A stretch of DNA of 64,000 nt, taken from the NCBI RefSeq assembly GCF_000160075.2, contig NZ_KI535341.1, positions 220,984 through 284,983 on the forward strand. Reading direction: 5' to 3'. The DNA is from Abiotrophia defectiva ATCC 49176. GTDB taxonomy: Bacteria > Bacillota > Bacilli > Lactobacillales > Aerococcaceae. This document shows, one piece after another, positions 55,835 to 63,974 of this stretch (positions within the stretch are counted from its first letter, which is position 1; each line of letters starts with the position of its first letter). The translations under genes and the position numbers were made by a program. The notes under the pieces are model-generated. The model was not told the DNA's origin and did no database searches. It worked only from the letters and a program-made list of their open reading frames with translations.

Positions 55835-56548
55835 CTAGTCACCCCCTTCCAGGCTCTGGCTAGGCTCGGTTGGCGCGGCTTCCACTAGCAACTGGTAGGG
55901 TCCGCTTGGTTGGCCCACAATCTGGAGATTGGAGCGGATACTGAGTAGCTTTTGGACCAAGTAGGCCAGATAGACATTGACTAGCTCATAGTCGGCTGGG
56001 CCTGCTTCATCGGCCCAGACATGGTCATAGATATAGGTTTGGGACAGGGCCTTGCCTGGATTCTTCATGAGTAGGGCTAGGAGTTTGGCTTCCTTGCCGG
56101 CCAGACGAATGGCGTTGTTGGCTGATACTTCCATTTCTTCTAGCTTGAGTTGGGTGTTGCCTAGGGCCAGTTGCGGCGCCTCATAGTGATCCACCCGGCG
56201 AGACATAGAGCGTAGGCGGGCCAGGAGTTCTTTGAGTGAAAAGGGTTTGGTCAGATAGTCGTCGGCTCCGGCGTCCAGGCCAGTCACCCGGTCGTCGACT
56301 TCGGCCATGGCCGTCAGCATGATGACGTGATTGGTGTGGCCACTGGCTCGAATTTCCTTGAGGGCCTCAATGCCGTCCTTGACTGGCATCATAATGTCCA
56401 GAATCATGAGATCATAGACCGTCTGCTGGGCCAGTTGGACCGCTTGCTGGCCGTCCTTAGCCCAGTCCACCTGATAACCTTCATGGGCTAAGGCCGTCAT
56501 CACGACCCGGGCCAATTGTTGTTCATCTTCAGCTAGCAGGATCCGCAT
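55835..56548 (-). CDS. OmpR-family response regulator
   Basis: 237 aa from the ATG after GGTGAGGT. Receiver domain (RILLAEDEQQLARVV; phosphoacceptor Asp in DLMILDIMMPVKDG; TKPFSLKELLARL) and a C-terminal winged helix (residues ~130-225). The start overlaps the alarmone synthetase gene by 20 bp. It forms one leftward operon: synthetase, regulator, kinase. Confidence 0.95.
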   Translation of the reverse strand: MRILLAEDEQQLARVVMTALAHEGYQVDWAKDGQQAVQLAQQTVYDLMILDIMMPVKDGIEALKEIRASGHTNHVIMLTAMAEVDDRVTGLDAGADDYLTKPFSLKELLARLRSMSRRVDHYEAPQLALGNTQLKLEEMEVSANNAIRLAGKEAKLLALLMKNPGKALSQTYIYDHVWADEAGPADYELVNVYLAYLVQKLLSIRSNLQIVGQPSGPYQLLVEAAPTEPSQSLEGGD

Positions 56549-57170
56549 GGACCTCACCCCCTTGGATTAAGTGTCGTATGGTCTGCATGGTCAAATCACA
56601 GGAGGCTAGCTCGTCGGCGCAGCGTTTGAGCTCGCGACTGATGCGCTCCGGATTGGCAATATCATGCTTGTATTTCATCTGATGCTCTAGGCTGGCCCAG
56701 GAATCCATGGCGATGGTTCTGAGCTGAACCTCGATGTAATAGCGACCCGGCGTCTGCCCCTGACAATCCGGATAGTCGGTCTCCACCTCTAAAATGACAT
56801 GGTAGGAGCGGTAGCCGTTGGGCTTGACCTGGCTGATGTAGTCCTTCTCCTCCACCACCTTATAGCCGGCTTCCTGGCGCAGGCGGTCGACTAGGTGATA
56901 GATATCTTCGACAAAGCCCGTGACAATGCGGACGCCAATGGCATCGCGAATAACCTTAAGGGCTGACTGTGGCGTCTGATCTAGGCCTTTGCGCTGGCAC
57001 TTGTCTCGCATCGAGTCCTCGGCCTTGACCCGGTAAATCAGGTGCTCATAGAGCTTGAAGCCCGTGGCAGCCTTGTTCTCCTTATTATAGTCTTCCAGTT
57101 TTCTAATCAAGTCTTGCATTATCGGCGCTAGGTAGGCCCCGTAGTCGCCATATATTTCCTGATGTGACAT
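56529..57170 (-). CDS. Small alarmone synthetase ((p)ppGpp synthetase, RelQ/YjbM-like)
   Basis: 213 aa from the ATG after GGAGGTGACGTC. A stand-alone RelA/SpoT synthetase domain: AIGVRIVTGFVEDIYHLVDR, DYISQVKPNGYRSYHVILEV, and YIEVQLRTIAMDSWASLEHQ with the catalytic Glu. There is no HD hydrolase, TGS or ACT domain. It makes (p)ppGpp from GTP/GDP and ATP. Overlap with a two-component system suggests that the sensor pathway and alarmone production are co-expressed. Confidence 0.92.
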   Translation of the reverse strand: MSHQEIYGDYGAYLAPIMQDLIRKLEDYNKENKAATGFKLYEHLIYRVKAEDSMRDKCQRKGLDQTPQSALKVIRDAIGVRIVTGFVEDIYHLVDRLRQEAGYKVVEEKDYISQVKPNGYRSYHVILEVETDYPDCQGQTPGRYYIEVQLRTIAMDSWASLEHQMKYKHDIANPERISRELKRCADELASCDLTMQTIRHLIQGGEVHADPAS

Positions 57171-57392
57171 GACGTCACCTCCTCGCAAAGCTTCTTGCCC
57201 CTATTATAACATCTCACTAGCCTTTTGTGCTTTACAACACATTTTCTTCTAAGAAATTTACATCTTAAGATAAATCTTGCGAGAAGTGGCTGGCATGATT
57301 TGTTGCGCGGCTGGCAATATTGTGCTAGCTAGGCTGGCCATTGGCTCATGCCTTTTTGCCTAGTTTGGCGCCTTTTCCTAGGTTCCAGACCT

Positions 57393-57999
57393 AGCTAGTG
57401 GTCCACTCGACAAAGTGGTCCACTGGCTCACGCTTTCATCCCAGTTTGGGCCCTTTTACCAGGTTCCCGACCTAGCTAGTGGTCCACTCTTCAAAGTGGA
57501 CCACTGGCTCGCGGCTTCTACCCCGGTTTGAGCCCTTCTCCTAGGTTTCCGGCCCAGCTAGTGGTCCACTCTCCAAAGTGGTCCACTAGCTCGAGGCTTC
57601 TACCCCGGTTTGCACCCTTTTACTAGGTTCCAGACCTAGCTAGTGGTCCACTCCAAAAAGTGGTCCACTGGCTCACGACTTCCACACCGGTTTGGGCCCT
57701 TTTCCTGGGGTGCCGTCCCAGCCAGTAGTCCACTCGACAAAGTGGTCCACTAGCTCTCAGCTTCTATCCCAGTTTAGACCCCTTTACCAGGTTTCCGGCC
57801 CAGCTAGTGGTCCACTATCCAGAGTGGTCCACTGGCTCTCGGCTTCTACCCCAGTTTGGCGCCTTTCCCGTTCCCGACCCAGCCAGTGGTCCACTATCCA
57901 GAGTGGTCCACTGGCTCTCGGCTTCTACCCCAGTTTGGCGCCTTTCCCTTGGTTCCCGACCCAGCTAGTGGTCCACTCTCAAAAGTGGACCACTAGCTC
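57393..57999. repeat. Tandem hairpin-repeat array A4 (82-bp period, eight units)
   Basis: Units start at 57393, 57474, 57556, 57638, 57720, 57802, 57881 and 57963. Arms AGCTAGTGGTCCACTC and GTGGTCCACTGGCTC; most units carry a central T-T mismatch that A1 units lack. Linker CTTCTACCCCAGTTTGG followed by CCCTTTTACCAGGTTCC. It fills the space between the alarmone synthetase promoter region and the ABC exporter terminator; 57190-57390 shows no gene. Confidence 0.9.
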
Positions 58000-58055
58000 A
58001 CAGCCTTCTACTCGTTTTGGCTCTATTTCCAAGCTCCCCAGCCCATTTCCCCACA

Positions 58056-58085
58056 CAAAAAAGCAGGGAAGCTGCTTCCCTGCTT
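58056..58085 (-). terminator. Intrinsic terminator of the ABC exporter operon
   Basis: On the minus strand AGCAGGGAAGC-A-GCTTCCCTGCT followed by TTTTTTGTG. Confidence 0.92.
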
Positions 58086-58096
58086 ACTGACTGCCT

Positions 58097-59968
58097 TTAG
58101 TCGATTTCTAGGCCGCCGGTGTAGAGGCGGTAGTAGGTGCCTCGCTCGGCCATGAGGGAGGCGTGGTTGCCGCGTTCGATAATGCGGCCGTGGTCCATGA
58201 CCATGATGACGTCAGAGTTGACGATGGTGGACAGACGGTGGGCGATGACGAAGACGGTGCGACCGGCCATGAGGCGGTCCAGACCTTCTTGCACCATTTT
58301 TTCGGTCCGCGAGTCGATGGATGAGGTAGCCTCATCCAGAATGAGGACAGGCGCATCAGCCAAGGCCGCACGGGCAATGGCAATCAACTGGCGTTGGCCG
58401 TTGGAGAGGCCGGCCCCGTCGTCCGTCAGCATGGTTTCATAGCCCTGATCCAGATGCTTGACGAAGGAATCGACGTTGGCGATGCGAGCCGCCTCCAGAA
58501 TCTCCTCGCGACTGGCGTCTTCTCGACCGTAGGCGATATTTTCTGCGATAGTCCCGGTAAAGAGGTGGGTATCCTGCAAGACGATGCCCAGAGACTTACG
58601 CAGGGAGTCCTTGTCAATCAGCTTGACGTCGATGCCGTCATAGGTAATAGAACCTGACTGGATATCGTAAAAGCGATTGATCAAGTTAGTAATAGTCGTC
58701 TTACCTGCCCCAGTTGCCCCGACGAAGGCCACCTTCTGACCCTTGTCAGCGTAGAGCTTGATGTCGTGCAGGATCTGCTTCTTGCCATCATAGGAGAAGT
58801 CTACATTGTTGAAGACCACCTTCCCTACCAAAGGCACCAACTCGTATTGGCCTTGTGGACGCGGATGTTTCCAAGCCCAGCGCTTAGTCTTCTGATCAGT
58901 CACGACCAGCTTACCGTCGACTTCTTCTGCATTAACCAGGCTTACCTTCCCTTGGTTGACTTCAGGCTCCTCATCTAGCAAATTGAAGATGCGGTCTGCC
59001 CCAGCCGATGCCATAAGGACAAAGTTAAGCTGTTGGGAGACCTGAGCAATCGGTCCGATAAAGGAACGGTTGAGTTGCAGGAAGGACATAAGGCCACCAA
59101 TGGTCAGGCCGCCTACCCCATTCAGAGCCATAAAGCCCCCTGCAATGGAAGTCAAGACGAAGGAGACATTACCCAAGTTCCCTAGGATTGGCATAAGGAC
59201 GTTAGAAAAACGGTTGGCCAGGTAAGAAGATTGGAAGAGTTGCTCGTTAATTTGGTCGAAGGATTCAATGCTGGCTGCTTCATGGACAAAGGCCTTAATG
59301 ACCTTCTGACCGGCCATCATTTCTTCAATAAAGCCATTCTCAATCCCTAAATTCTTCTGTTGCTCGCCAAAATAGCGACCAGACTTACTGGAAACGGTCT
59401 TGATGACCCAGACCATAATGGCCAGCATGACGGCCACCACTAGGAAGAGCAAGGGACTGACTACCAACATGGAGACCGTGACCCCAATCATGGTGATGGC
59501 AGACGAGAAGAGCTGGGGAATAGACTGCTCGATAGCCTGACGCAGCGCGTCGATATCGTTAGTATAGATAGACATAATATCCCCATGAGGATGGGTGTCA
59601 AAATACTTAACTGGTAGCTTCTGCATACGCTCAAAGAGTTGATTGCGTAGGGAGCGCAGGGCATCCTGAGAGATAGTAGCCATCATAATGGAGAAGCCGT
59701 AGTTGGCCATGACCCCAACTAAACAGAAGAGGGCTAAGCCCAACAAGAAGTCACGCAGGGGCCCGAAGTCACTAGAGCCCGTCTGCAACATAGGTTGGAC
59801 GAAATTGTCGACCAAGGAGCGAATAGAACTGGTCAGGTTAACGGTCACTAGGGCTGATATAACAATCAGGACAGCGGAGACTAGGAGGACCCACTTGTAG
59901 TCCTGCCACATGAATTTGAGGAGTCGGATAATAGACGACCAATCTCCACGTCTTTTCTTATTCTCCAT
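58097..59968 (-). CDS. Heterodimeric ABC exporter subunit, BmrD/LmrD-like
   Basis: 623 aa from the ATG after AAAGGAGGCGGCC. Six-helix membrane domain (residues ~15-330), then the ATPase: Walker A VGATGAGKTTITNLI, signature LSNGQRQLIAIARAAL with Asn in place of the first Gly, and Walker B VLILDEATSSID. A ~45-residue insert lies between membrane domain and ATPase. The degenerate signature and intact catalytic Glu are the usual features of one half of asymmetric multidrug exporters. It overlaps its partner gene by 11 bp. Confidence 0.92.
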   Translation of the reverse strand: MENKKRRGDWSSIIRLLKFMWQDYKWVLLVSAVLIVISALVTVNLTSSIRSLVDNFVQPMLQTGSSDFGPLRDFLLGLALFCLVGVMANYGFSIMMATISQDALRSLRNQLFERMQKLPVKYFDTHPHGDIMSIYTNDIDALRQAIEQSIPQLFSSAITMIGVTVSMLVVSPLLFLVVAVMLAIMVWVIKTVSSKSGRYFGEQQKNLGIENGFIEEMMAGQKVIKAFVHEAASIESFDQINEQLFQSSYLANRFSNVLMPILGNLGNVSFVLTSIAGGFMALNGVGGLTIGGLMSFLQLNRSFIGPIAQVSQQLNFVLMASAGADRIFNLLDEEPEVNQGKVSLVNAEEVDGKLVVTDQKTKRWAWKHPRPQGQYELVPLVGKVVFNNVDFSYDGKKQILHDIKLYADKGQKVAFVGATGAGKTTITNLINRFYDIQSGSITYDGIDVKLIDKDSLRKSLGIVLQDTHLFTGTIAENIAYGREDASREEILEAARIANVDSFVKHLDQGYETMLTDDGAGLSNGQRQLIAIARAALADAPVLILDEATSSIDSRTEKMVQEGLDRLMAGRTVFVIAHRLSTIVNSDVIMVMDHGRIIERGNHASLMAERGTYYRLYTGGLEID

Positions 59969-61706
59969 CTGAGGCCGCCTCCTTTCCTTGGGTTTGCATT
60001 TGATAAACTTCTTGGTAGATGGCATTGCTTGCTAGCAGCTGCTCATGATTGCCAATGGCATCGATTTTGCCGTCATTCAAGACCACAATGCGGTCGGCCT
60101 CTTGAATCGACGAAATCCGCTGGCCGATAATGAGCTTGGTGGTCTCCTTGAGACTAGAAGCCAAGCCCTGACGAATCAGACTGTCGGTCTTGGTATCCAC
60201 GGCTGAGGTGGAGTCATCCAGAATCAGAATCTTAGGATTCATGAGTAAGGCGCGGGCAATACAGAGCCGTTGGCGCTGACCACCGGACACGTTAGCCCCG
60301 CCCCGTTCAATCATGGTGTCGTAACCATCCTTGAACTCGGAGATAAATTCGTGGGCCTGAGCCAGCTTGCAGGCTGCTTCAATTTCGGCGTCGCTAGCAT
60401 CCTTCTTACCCCAGCGCATATTTTCCTTAATGGTCCCGGAAAAGAGCACATTGGTCTGCAAGACCATGGCTACTTGGCGACGCAGGCTATCTAGGTCGTA
60501 GTCACGGACATCCTGCCCGCCCACCTTGACAGCACCGGCTTCCACATCGTAGAGGCGCGGAATGAGTTGAACTAGACTGGATTTACCGGACCCGGTTCCC
60601 CCTAAAATCCCGATGACCTCACCAGACTGAATGCTGAGGTTGATGCCTTCTAAGACATGGGCCTTGTCGCCATTTTCATCCGTATAGGCAAAGCTGACCT
60701 CTTGGAATTCAACACTGCCATCGGCCACTTGAGTCAAGCCATTTTCAGGCGATACAATGGTAGACTGGGTCTTGAGGACTTCATTAATCCGTTCAACTGA
60801 CGCAATAGATAAGACTAGCATGACGAAAATCATCATGAGCATCATGAGGGACATGAGAATGGTCATGGTGTAGGAGAACATAGAAGTTAATTCCCCGGTC
60901 GACATGTTGCCGACCACAATGAGATGGGCCCCCATCCAAGAAATCATAAGGAAGGATGCATACATGGACAACATCATGGCTGGCGTGCTTAAGACGCTGA
61001 CATTAATAGCCTTCATGAACATGCGGTAGATTCTGCCAGAAGCAGTTTGAAACTTAGTAGTCTCCTGGGCTTCCTTAACATAGGACTTCACCACCCGCAT
61101 ATTGGTGATGTTCTCTTGGATACTACTATTGAGATTATCGTAAGCCTTAAAGACCTCGGTAAAGAGTGGATAGACAATCTTAAGAATAAGGGCTAGTATA
61201 CTCCCTAAGAATAGAGCTACCCAGACAAAGATCATAGCCATCTGACCATTAATGAGGAAGGTCGCCCAGATGGCAAAAATCAAGTTAAGCGGTGCCCGTA
61301 CGCCAACCCGGATAATCATTTGATAGGAATTCTGCACGTTGGTCACGTCAGTCATCATACGGGTAACCAGGCCCCCTGAAGAGAAGCGGTCGATATTCTC
61401 GAAGGAGAAGGACTGCACCTTGGCGAAAAGGGCCTTACGCAAGTTCTTGGCAAAGCCAGCCGAAGCAAAAGCTCCATAGCGGGCAGACTGCATGCCACAG
61501 AAGAGGGATAAAAAGGCGCAGACCAGCATGAGGCCACCATAAAAGGCCACCTGCCGCATATCCCCCATCTGCACGCCCTTGTCTAAGAGTAGGGCCATGA
61601 CAAAGGGAATGGAAATCTCAAAAATGACTTCCAGAAACATATAAAAGGATGCTAAGAATGAGGGTTTCTTGTACTCCTTAATCTCAGCAAGCAAAGACTG
61701 AAACAT
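59958..61706 (-). CDS. Heterodimeric ABC exporter subunit, BmrC/LmrC-like
   Basis: 582 aa. Six-helix membrane domain, Walker A LGGTGSGKSSLVQLI, canonical signature VSGGQRQRLCIARALL, but Walker B ILILDDSTSAVDT has Asp where the catalytic Glu is expected. This is the complement of the partner's defects, giving one active and one degenerate site. Substrates are probably drugs or lipids. Start after GGAGGTAGTT. Confidence 0.92.
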   Translation of the reverse strand: MFQSLLAEIKEYKKPSFLASFYMFLEVIFEISIPFVMALLLDKGVQMGDMRQVAFYGGLMLVCAFLSLFCGMQSARYGAFASAGFAKNLRKALFAKVQSFSFENIDRFSSGGLVTRMMTDVTNVQNSYQMIIRVGVRAPLNLIFAIWATFLINGQMAMIFVWVALFLGSILALILKIVYPLFTEVFKAYDNLNSSIQENITNMRVVKSYVKEAQETTKFQTASGRIYRMFMKAINVSVLSTPAMMLSMYASFLMISWMGAHLIVVGNMSTGELTSMFSYTMTILMSLMMLMMIFVMLVLSIASVERINEVLKTQSTIVSPENGLTQVADGSVEFQEVSFAYTDENGDKAHVLEGINLSIQSGEVIGILGGTGSGKSSLVQLIPRLYDVEAGAVKVGGQDVRDYDLDSLRRQVAMVLQTNVLFSGTIKENMRWGKKDASDAEIEAACKLAQAHEFISEFKDGYDTMIERGGANVSGGQRQRLCIARALLMNPKILILDDSTSAVDTKTDSLIRQGLASSLKETTKLIIGQRISSIQEADRIVVLNDGKIDAIGNHEQLLASNAIYQEVYQMQTQGKEAASDGE

Positions 61707-61739
61707 AACTACCTCCTAGTATCGGATACCGAGTATCCC

Positions 61740-61834
61740 TTCATTAAAATAGAAAAGCCCCTGACAGCCTAGCTGTAGGGAGGTCTCAAACTATTGTACA
61801 TACTTATTATATAGAATCTTCCATTCATGTGCAA
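61740..61834 (-). promoter_or_regulatory. Promoter and attenuator-like leader of the ABC exporter operon
   Basis: TTGCAC (61834-61829), a 17-bp spacer and TATAAT (61811-61806) form a good promoter. The ~100-nt leader contains CCCTACAGC-TAG-GCTGTCAGGGG followed by CTTTTCTATTTT, a possible early terminator, and later GGATACTCGGTATCC. BmrCD-type exporters elsewhere are controlled by drug-responsive attenuation; the same may hold here. Confidence 0.55.
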
Positions 61835-61851
61835 GAATAGAGCCAAGAACA

Positions 61852-61880
61852 TAAAAAAAGAGCAGCTCAAGCTACTCTAG
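61852..61880 (-). terminator. Terminator of the rRNA/tRNA operon
   Basis: On the minus strand AGAGTAGC-TTGA-GCTGCTCT followed by TTTTTTT, eight bases past the last tRNA. Confidence 0.9.
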
Positions 61881-61887
61881 TATGCGA

Positions 61888-61958
61888 AGCGGGTGACGAG
61901 AATCGAACTCGCGACGACAGCATGGGAAGCTGTAGTTTTACCACTAAACTACACCCGC
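61888..61958 (-). tRNA. tRNA-Gly(CCC)
   Basis: Complete cloverleaf with acceptor GCGGGTG/CACCCGC and anticodon loop TTCCCAT, giving CCC. Outside the anticodon arm it is identical to the Gly(TCC) gene at 62522-62592, so it looks like a duplicate with changed specificity. Confidence 0.9.
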
Positions 61959-61962
61959 ATGG

Positions 61963-62035
61963 CGGTCCCGACGGGATTTGAACCCGCGATCTCCTGCGTG
62001 ACAGGCAGGCATGTTAACCCCTACACCACGGAACC
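61963..62035 (-). tRNA. tRNA-Asp(GTC)
   Basis: Acceptor GGTTCCG/CGGGACC, discriminator G, anticodon loop CTGTCAC. CCA appears to be encoded. Confidence 0.93.
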
Positions 62036-62037
62036 TA

Positions 62038-62110
62038 TTGCGGGGGCAGGACTCGAACCTGCGACCTTCGGGTTATGAGCCCGACGAGATGCCAACTTCT
62101 CCACCCCGCG
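62038..62110 (-). tRNA. tRNA-fMet(CAT), initiator
   Basis: CGCGGGG/CCCCGCA with the initiator-specific C1-A72 mismatch, anticodon loop CTCATAA flanked by GGG/CCC. One of two initiator copies in this operon. Confidence 0.92.
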
Positions 62111-62120
62111 ATTTTATTAA

Positions 62121-62209
62121 GGAGGATAAGGGATTCGAACCCTTGCACGCTTTTACACGCCTGACGGTTTTCAAGACCGTTCCCTTCAGCCGGACTTGGG
62201 TAATCCTCC
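62121..62209 (-). tRNA. tRNA-Ser(TGA)
   Basis: 89 nt with a long variable arm, anticodon loop CTTGAAA. It matches the copy at 62680-62768. Confidence 0.93.
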
Positions 62210-62221
62210 GAGATATGATAA

Positions 62222-62293
62222 TGATCCGTACGGGATTCGAACCCGTGTTACCGCCGTGAAAGGGCGGTGTCTTAACCACTTGACCAACGGACC
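62222..62293 (-). tRNA. tRNA-Glu(TTC)
   Basis: Acceptor GGTCCGT/ACGGATC (with one G-U), anticodon loop CTTTCAC. Confidence 0.93.
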
Positions 62294-62318
62294 AGCTAAG
62301 TTAAGGCAATAAAAAGAA

Positions 62319-62407
62319 CGGAGAAGGAGGGATTTGAACCCTCGCGCCGGTTTACCCGACCTACACCCTTAGCAGGGGCGCCTCTTCAGCCTCTTGAGTA
62401 CTTCCCC
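62319..62407 (-). tRNA. tRNA-Ser(GCT)
   Basis: 89 nt with a long variable arm, anticodon loop CTGCTAA. Confidence 0.92.
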
Positions 62408-62430
62408 ACCATTCTAATATTTTATTGCAA

Positions 62431-62504
<74 letters not shown>

Positions 62505-62521
62505 TTCATTATATAAAGTTA

Positions 62522-62592
62522 AGCGGGTGACGAGAATCGAACTCGCGACAACAGCTTGGAAGGCTGTGGTTTTACCACTAAACTACACCCGC
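62522..62592 (-). tRNA. tRNA-Gly(TCC)
   Basis: Acceptor GCGGGTG/CACCCGC, anticodon loop CTTCCAA, discriminator T. Confidence 0.93.
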
Positions 62593-62596
62593 AATA

Positions 62597-62669
62597 TTGC
62601 GGAGGCAGGACTCGAACCTGCGACCTTCGGGTTATGAGCCCGACGAGATGCCAACTTCTCCACTCCGCG
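62597..62669 (-). tRNA. tRNA-fMet(CAT), initiator (second copy)
   Basis: CGCGGAG/CTCCGCA with C1-A72 mismatch, anticodon loop CTCATAA. Confidence 0.92.
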
Positions 62670-62679
62670 ATAATGGAAA

Positions 62680-62768
62680 GGAGGATAAGGGATTCGAACC
62701 CTTGCACGCTTTTACACGCCTGACGGTTTTCAAGACCGTTCCCTTCAGCCGGACTTGGGTAATCCTCC
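62680..62768 (-). tRNA. tRNA-Ser(TGA) (second copy)
   Basis: 89 nt with a long variable arm, anticodon loop CTTGAAA. Confidence 0.93.
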
Positions 62769-62792
62769 ATTATGCCCAAACTGGCAAGAGAA

Positions 62793-62866
62793 TGGACCTT
62801 GTAGGACTCGAACCTACGACCGGGCGGTTATGAGCCGCCTGCTCTAACCACCTGAGCTAAAGGTCC
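62793..62866 (-). tRNA. tRNA-Ile2(CAT) (lysidine type) or second elongator Met
   Basis: Acceptor GGACCTT/AAGGTCC, anticodon loop CTCATAA. The body matches the AUA-reading Ile2 tRNA of Bacillus from memory; automatic tools often call it Met. A clear elongator Met(CAT) lies next to it, which supports Ile2. Confidence 0.75.
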
Positions 62867-62873
62867 ATGTCTA

Positions 62874-62947
62874 TAGCGGCGAAGGGGATCGAACCCCTGA
62901 CCTCCCGGGTATGAACCGGACGCTCTAGCCAGCTGAGCTACACCGCC
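62874..62947 (-). tRNA. tRNA-Met(CAT), elongator
   Basis: Acceptor GGCGGTG, anticodon loop TTCATAC flanked by CCGG/CCGG. Confidence 0.9.
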
Positions 62948-62961
62948 AATATATAAAAAAA

Positions 62962-63034
62962 TGGAGCCTAGCGGGATCGAACCGCTGACCTCCTGCGTGC
63001 AAAGCAGGCGCTCTCCCAGCTGAGCTAAGGCCCC
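62962..63034 (-). tRNA. tRNA-Ala(TGC)
   Basis: Acceptor GGGGCCT/AGGCTCC, anticodon loop TTTGCAC. Confidence 0.93.
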
Positions 63035-63044
63035 ATTAATATAA

Positions 63045-63118
63045 TCGGGAAGACAGGATTCGAACCTGCGACCCCTTGGTCCCAAACCAAGTGCTCTACC
63101 AAGCTGAGCTACTTCCCG
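63045..63118 (-). tRNA. tRNA-Pro(TGG)
   Basis: Acceptor CGGGAAG/CTTCCCG, anticodon loop TTTGGGA. Confidence 0.93.
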
Positions 63119-63127
63119 TTTATATAA

Positions 63128-63201
63128 TACACCCAGCAGGAGTCGAACCTGCAACCGCTTGATTCGTAGTCAAGTACTCTATCCAATTGAGCTATGGGTG
63201 C
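63128..63201 (-). tRNA. tRNA-Arg(ACG)
   Basis: Acceptor GCACCCA/TGGGTGT, anticodon loop CTACGAA. Confidence 0.92.
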
Positions 63202-63232
63202 CTATTCAGTTATTTCCAAGCCTAAGCTTGAA

Positions 63233-63318
63233 TGCCGAGGACCGGGGTCGAACCGGTACGGGTATCACTACCCGCAGGATTTTAAGTCCTGTGCGTCTGC
63301 CAATTCCGCCACCCCGGC
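63233..63318 (-). tRNA. tRNA-Leu(TAA)
   Basis: 86 nt with a long variable arm, acceptor GCCGGGG/CCTCGGC, anticodon loop CTTAAAA. Confidence 0.92.
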
Positions 63319-63336
63319 AAGGGCCATTATTGGCTA

Positions 63337-63408
63337 AGCGGAAAACGGGATTCGAACCCGCGACCCCCACCTTGGCAAGGTGATGTTCTACCTCTGAACT
63401 ATTTCCGC
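63337..63408 (-). tRNA. tRNA-Gly(GCC)
   Basis: Acceptor GCGGAAA/TTTCCGC, anticodon loop TTGCCAA. Confidence 0.93.
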
Positions 63409-63412
63409 GTGG

Positions 63413-63485
63413 TGCCGGCTAAAGGACTTGAACCCTCGACCCTCTGATTACAAATCAGATGCTCTACCAACTGAGCTAAGCCGGC
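63413..63485 (-). tRNA. tRNA-Thr(TGT)
   Basis: Acceptor GCCGGCT/AGCCGGC, anticodon loop TTTGTAA. Confidence 0.93.
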
Positions 63486-63499
63486 TATTAAGTTGTTAA

Positions 63500-63581
63500 T
63501 GCGGATGAAGGGACTTGAACCCCCACGCCCTAAGGCGCCAGATCCTAAATCTGGTGCGTCTGCCAATTCCGCCACATCCGC
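63500..63581 (-). tRNA. tRNA-Leu(TAG)
   Basis: 82 nt with a variable arm, acceptor GCGGATG/CATCCGC, anticodon loop TTTAGGA. Confidence 0.92.
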
Positions 63582-63618
63582 TGGCTTTTTCATTCTCTAA
63601 GACGCATTTAATAGAGAA

Positions 63619-63691
63619 TGAGTCATACAGGGCTCGAACCTGTGACCCTCTGATTAAAAGTCAGATGCTCTACCAACTGAGCTAATGACTC
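63619..63691 (-). tRNA. tRNA-Lys(TTT)
   Basis: Acceptor GAGTCAT/ATGACTC, anticodon loop CTTTTAA. Confidence 0.93.
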
Positions 63692-63695
63692 ATGG

Positions 63696-63768
63696 TGGAG
63701 GTTAACGGGATCGAACCGCTGACCCTCTGCTTGTAAGGCAGATGCTCTCCCAGCTGAGCTAAACCTCC
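63696..63768 (-). tRNA. tRNA-Val(TAC)
   Basis: Acceptor GGAGGTT/AACCTCC, anticodon loop CTTACAA. First tRNA after the 5S gene; CCA appears to be encoded. Confidence 0.93.
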
Positions 63769-63788
63769 ATCAAGACAAGTTCACCCAG

Positions 63789-63904
63789 CATGGCAACGAC
63801 CTACTCTCACAGGACCAAAGGTCCAACTACCATCGGCGCTAAGAAGCTTAACTACTGTGTTCGGAATGGGAACAGGTGTGTCCTTCTTGCCATAATCACC
63901 ACAC
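63789..63904 (-). rRNA. rrf: 5S ribosomal RNA
   Basis: On the minus strand the conserved 5S blocks are present: GTGGTGATTATGGC near the 5' end, CACACCTGTTCCCATTCCGA in the middle, and AGAGTAGGTCGTTGCCATGC at the 3' end. Exact ends are estimated to within a few bases. Confidence 0.92.
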
Positions 63905-63974
63905 TTGGGTGTTGTCTTCTATTGAGTGCTTGCACACTCAAAACTGAATAACCTCAAACCTAACCTCAAATCTT

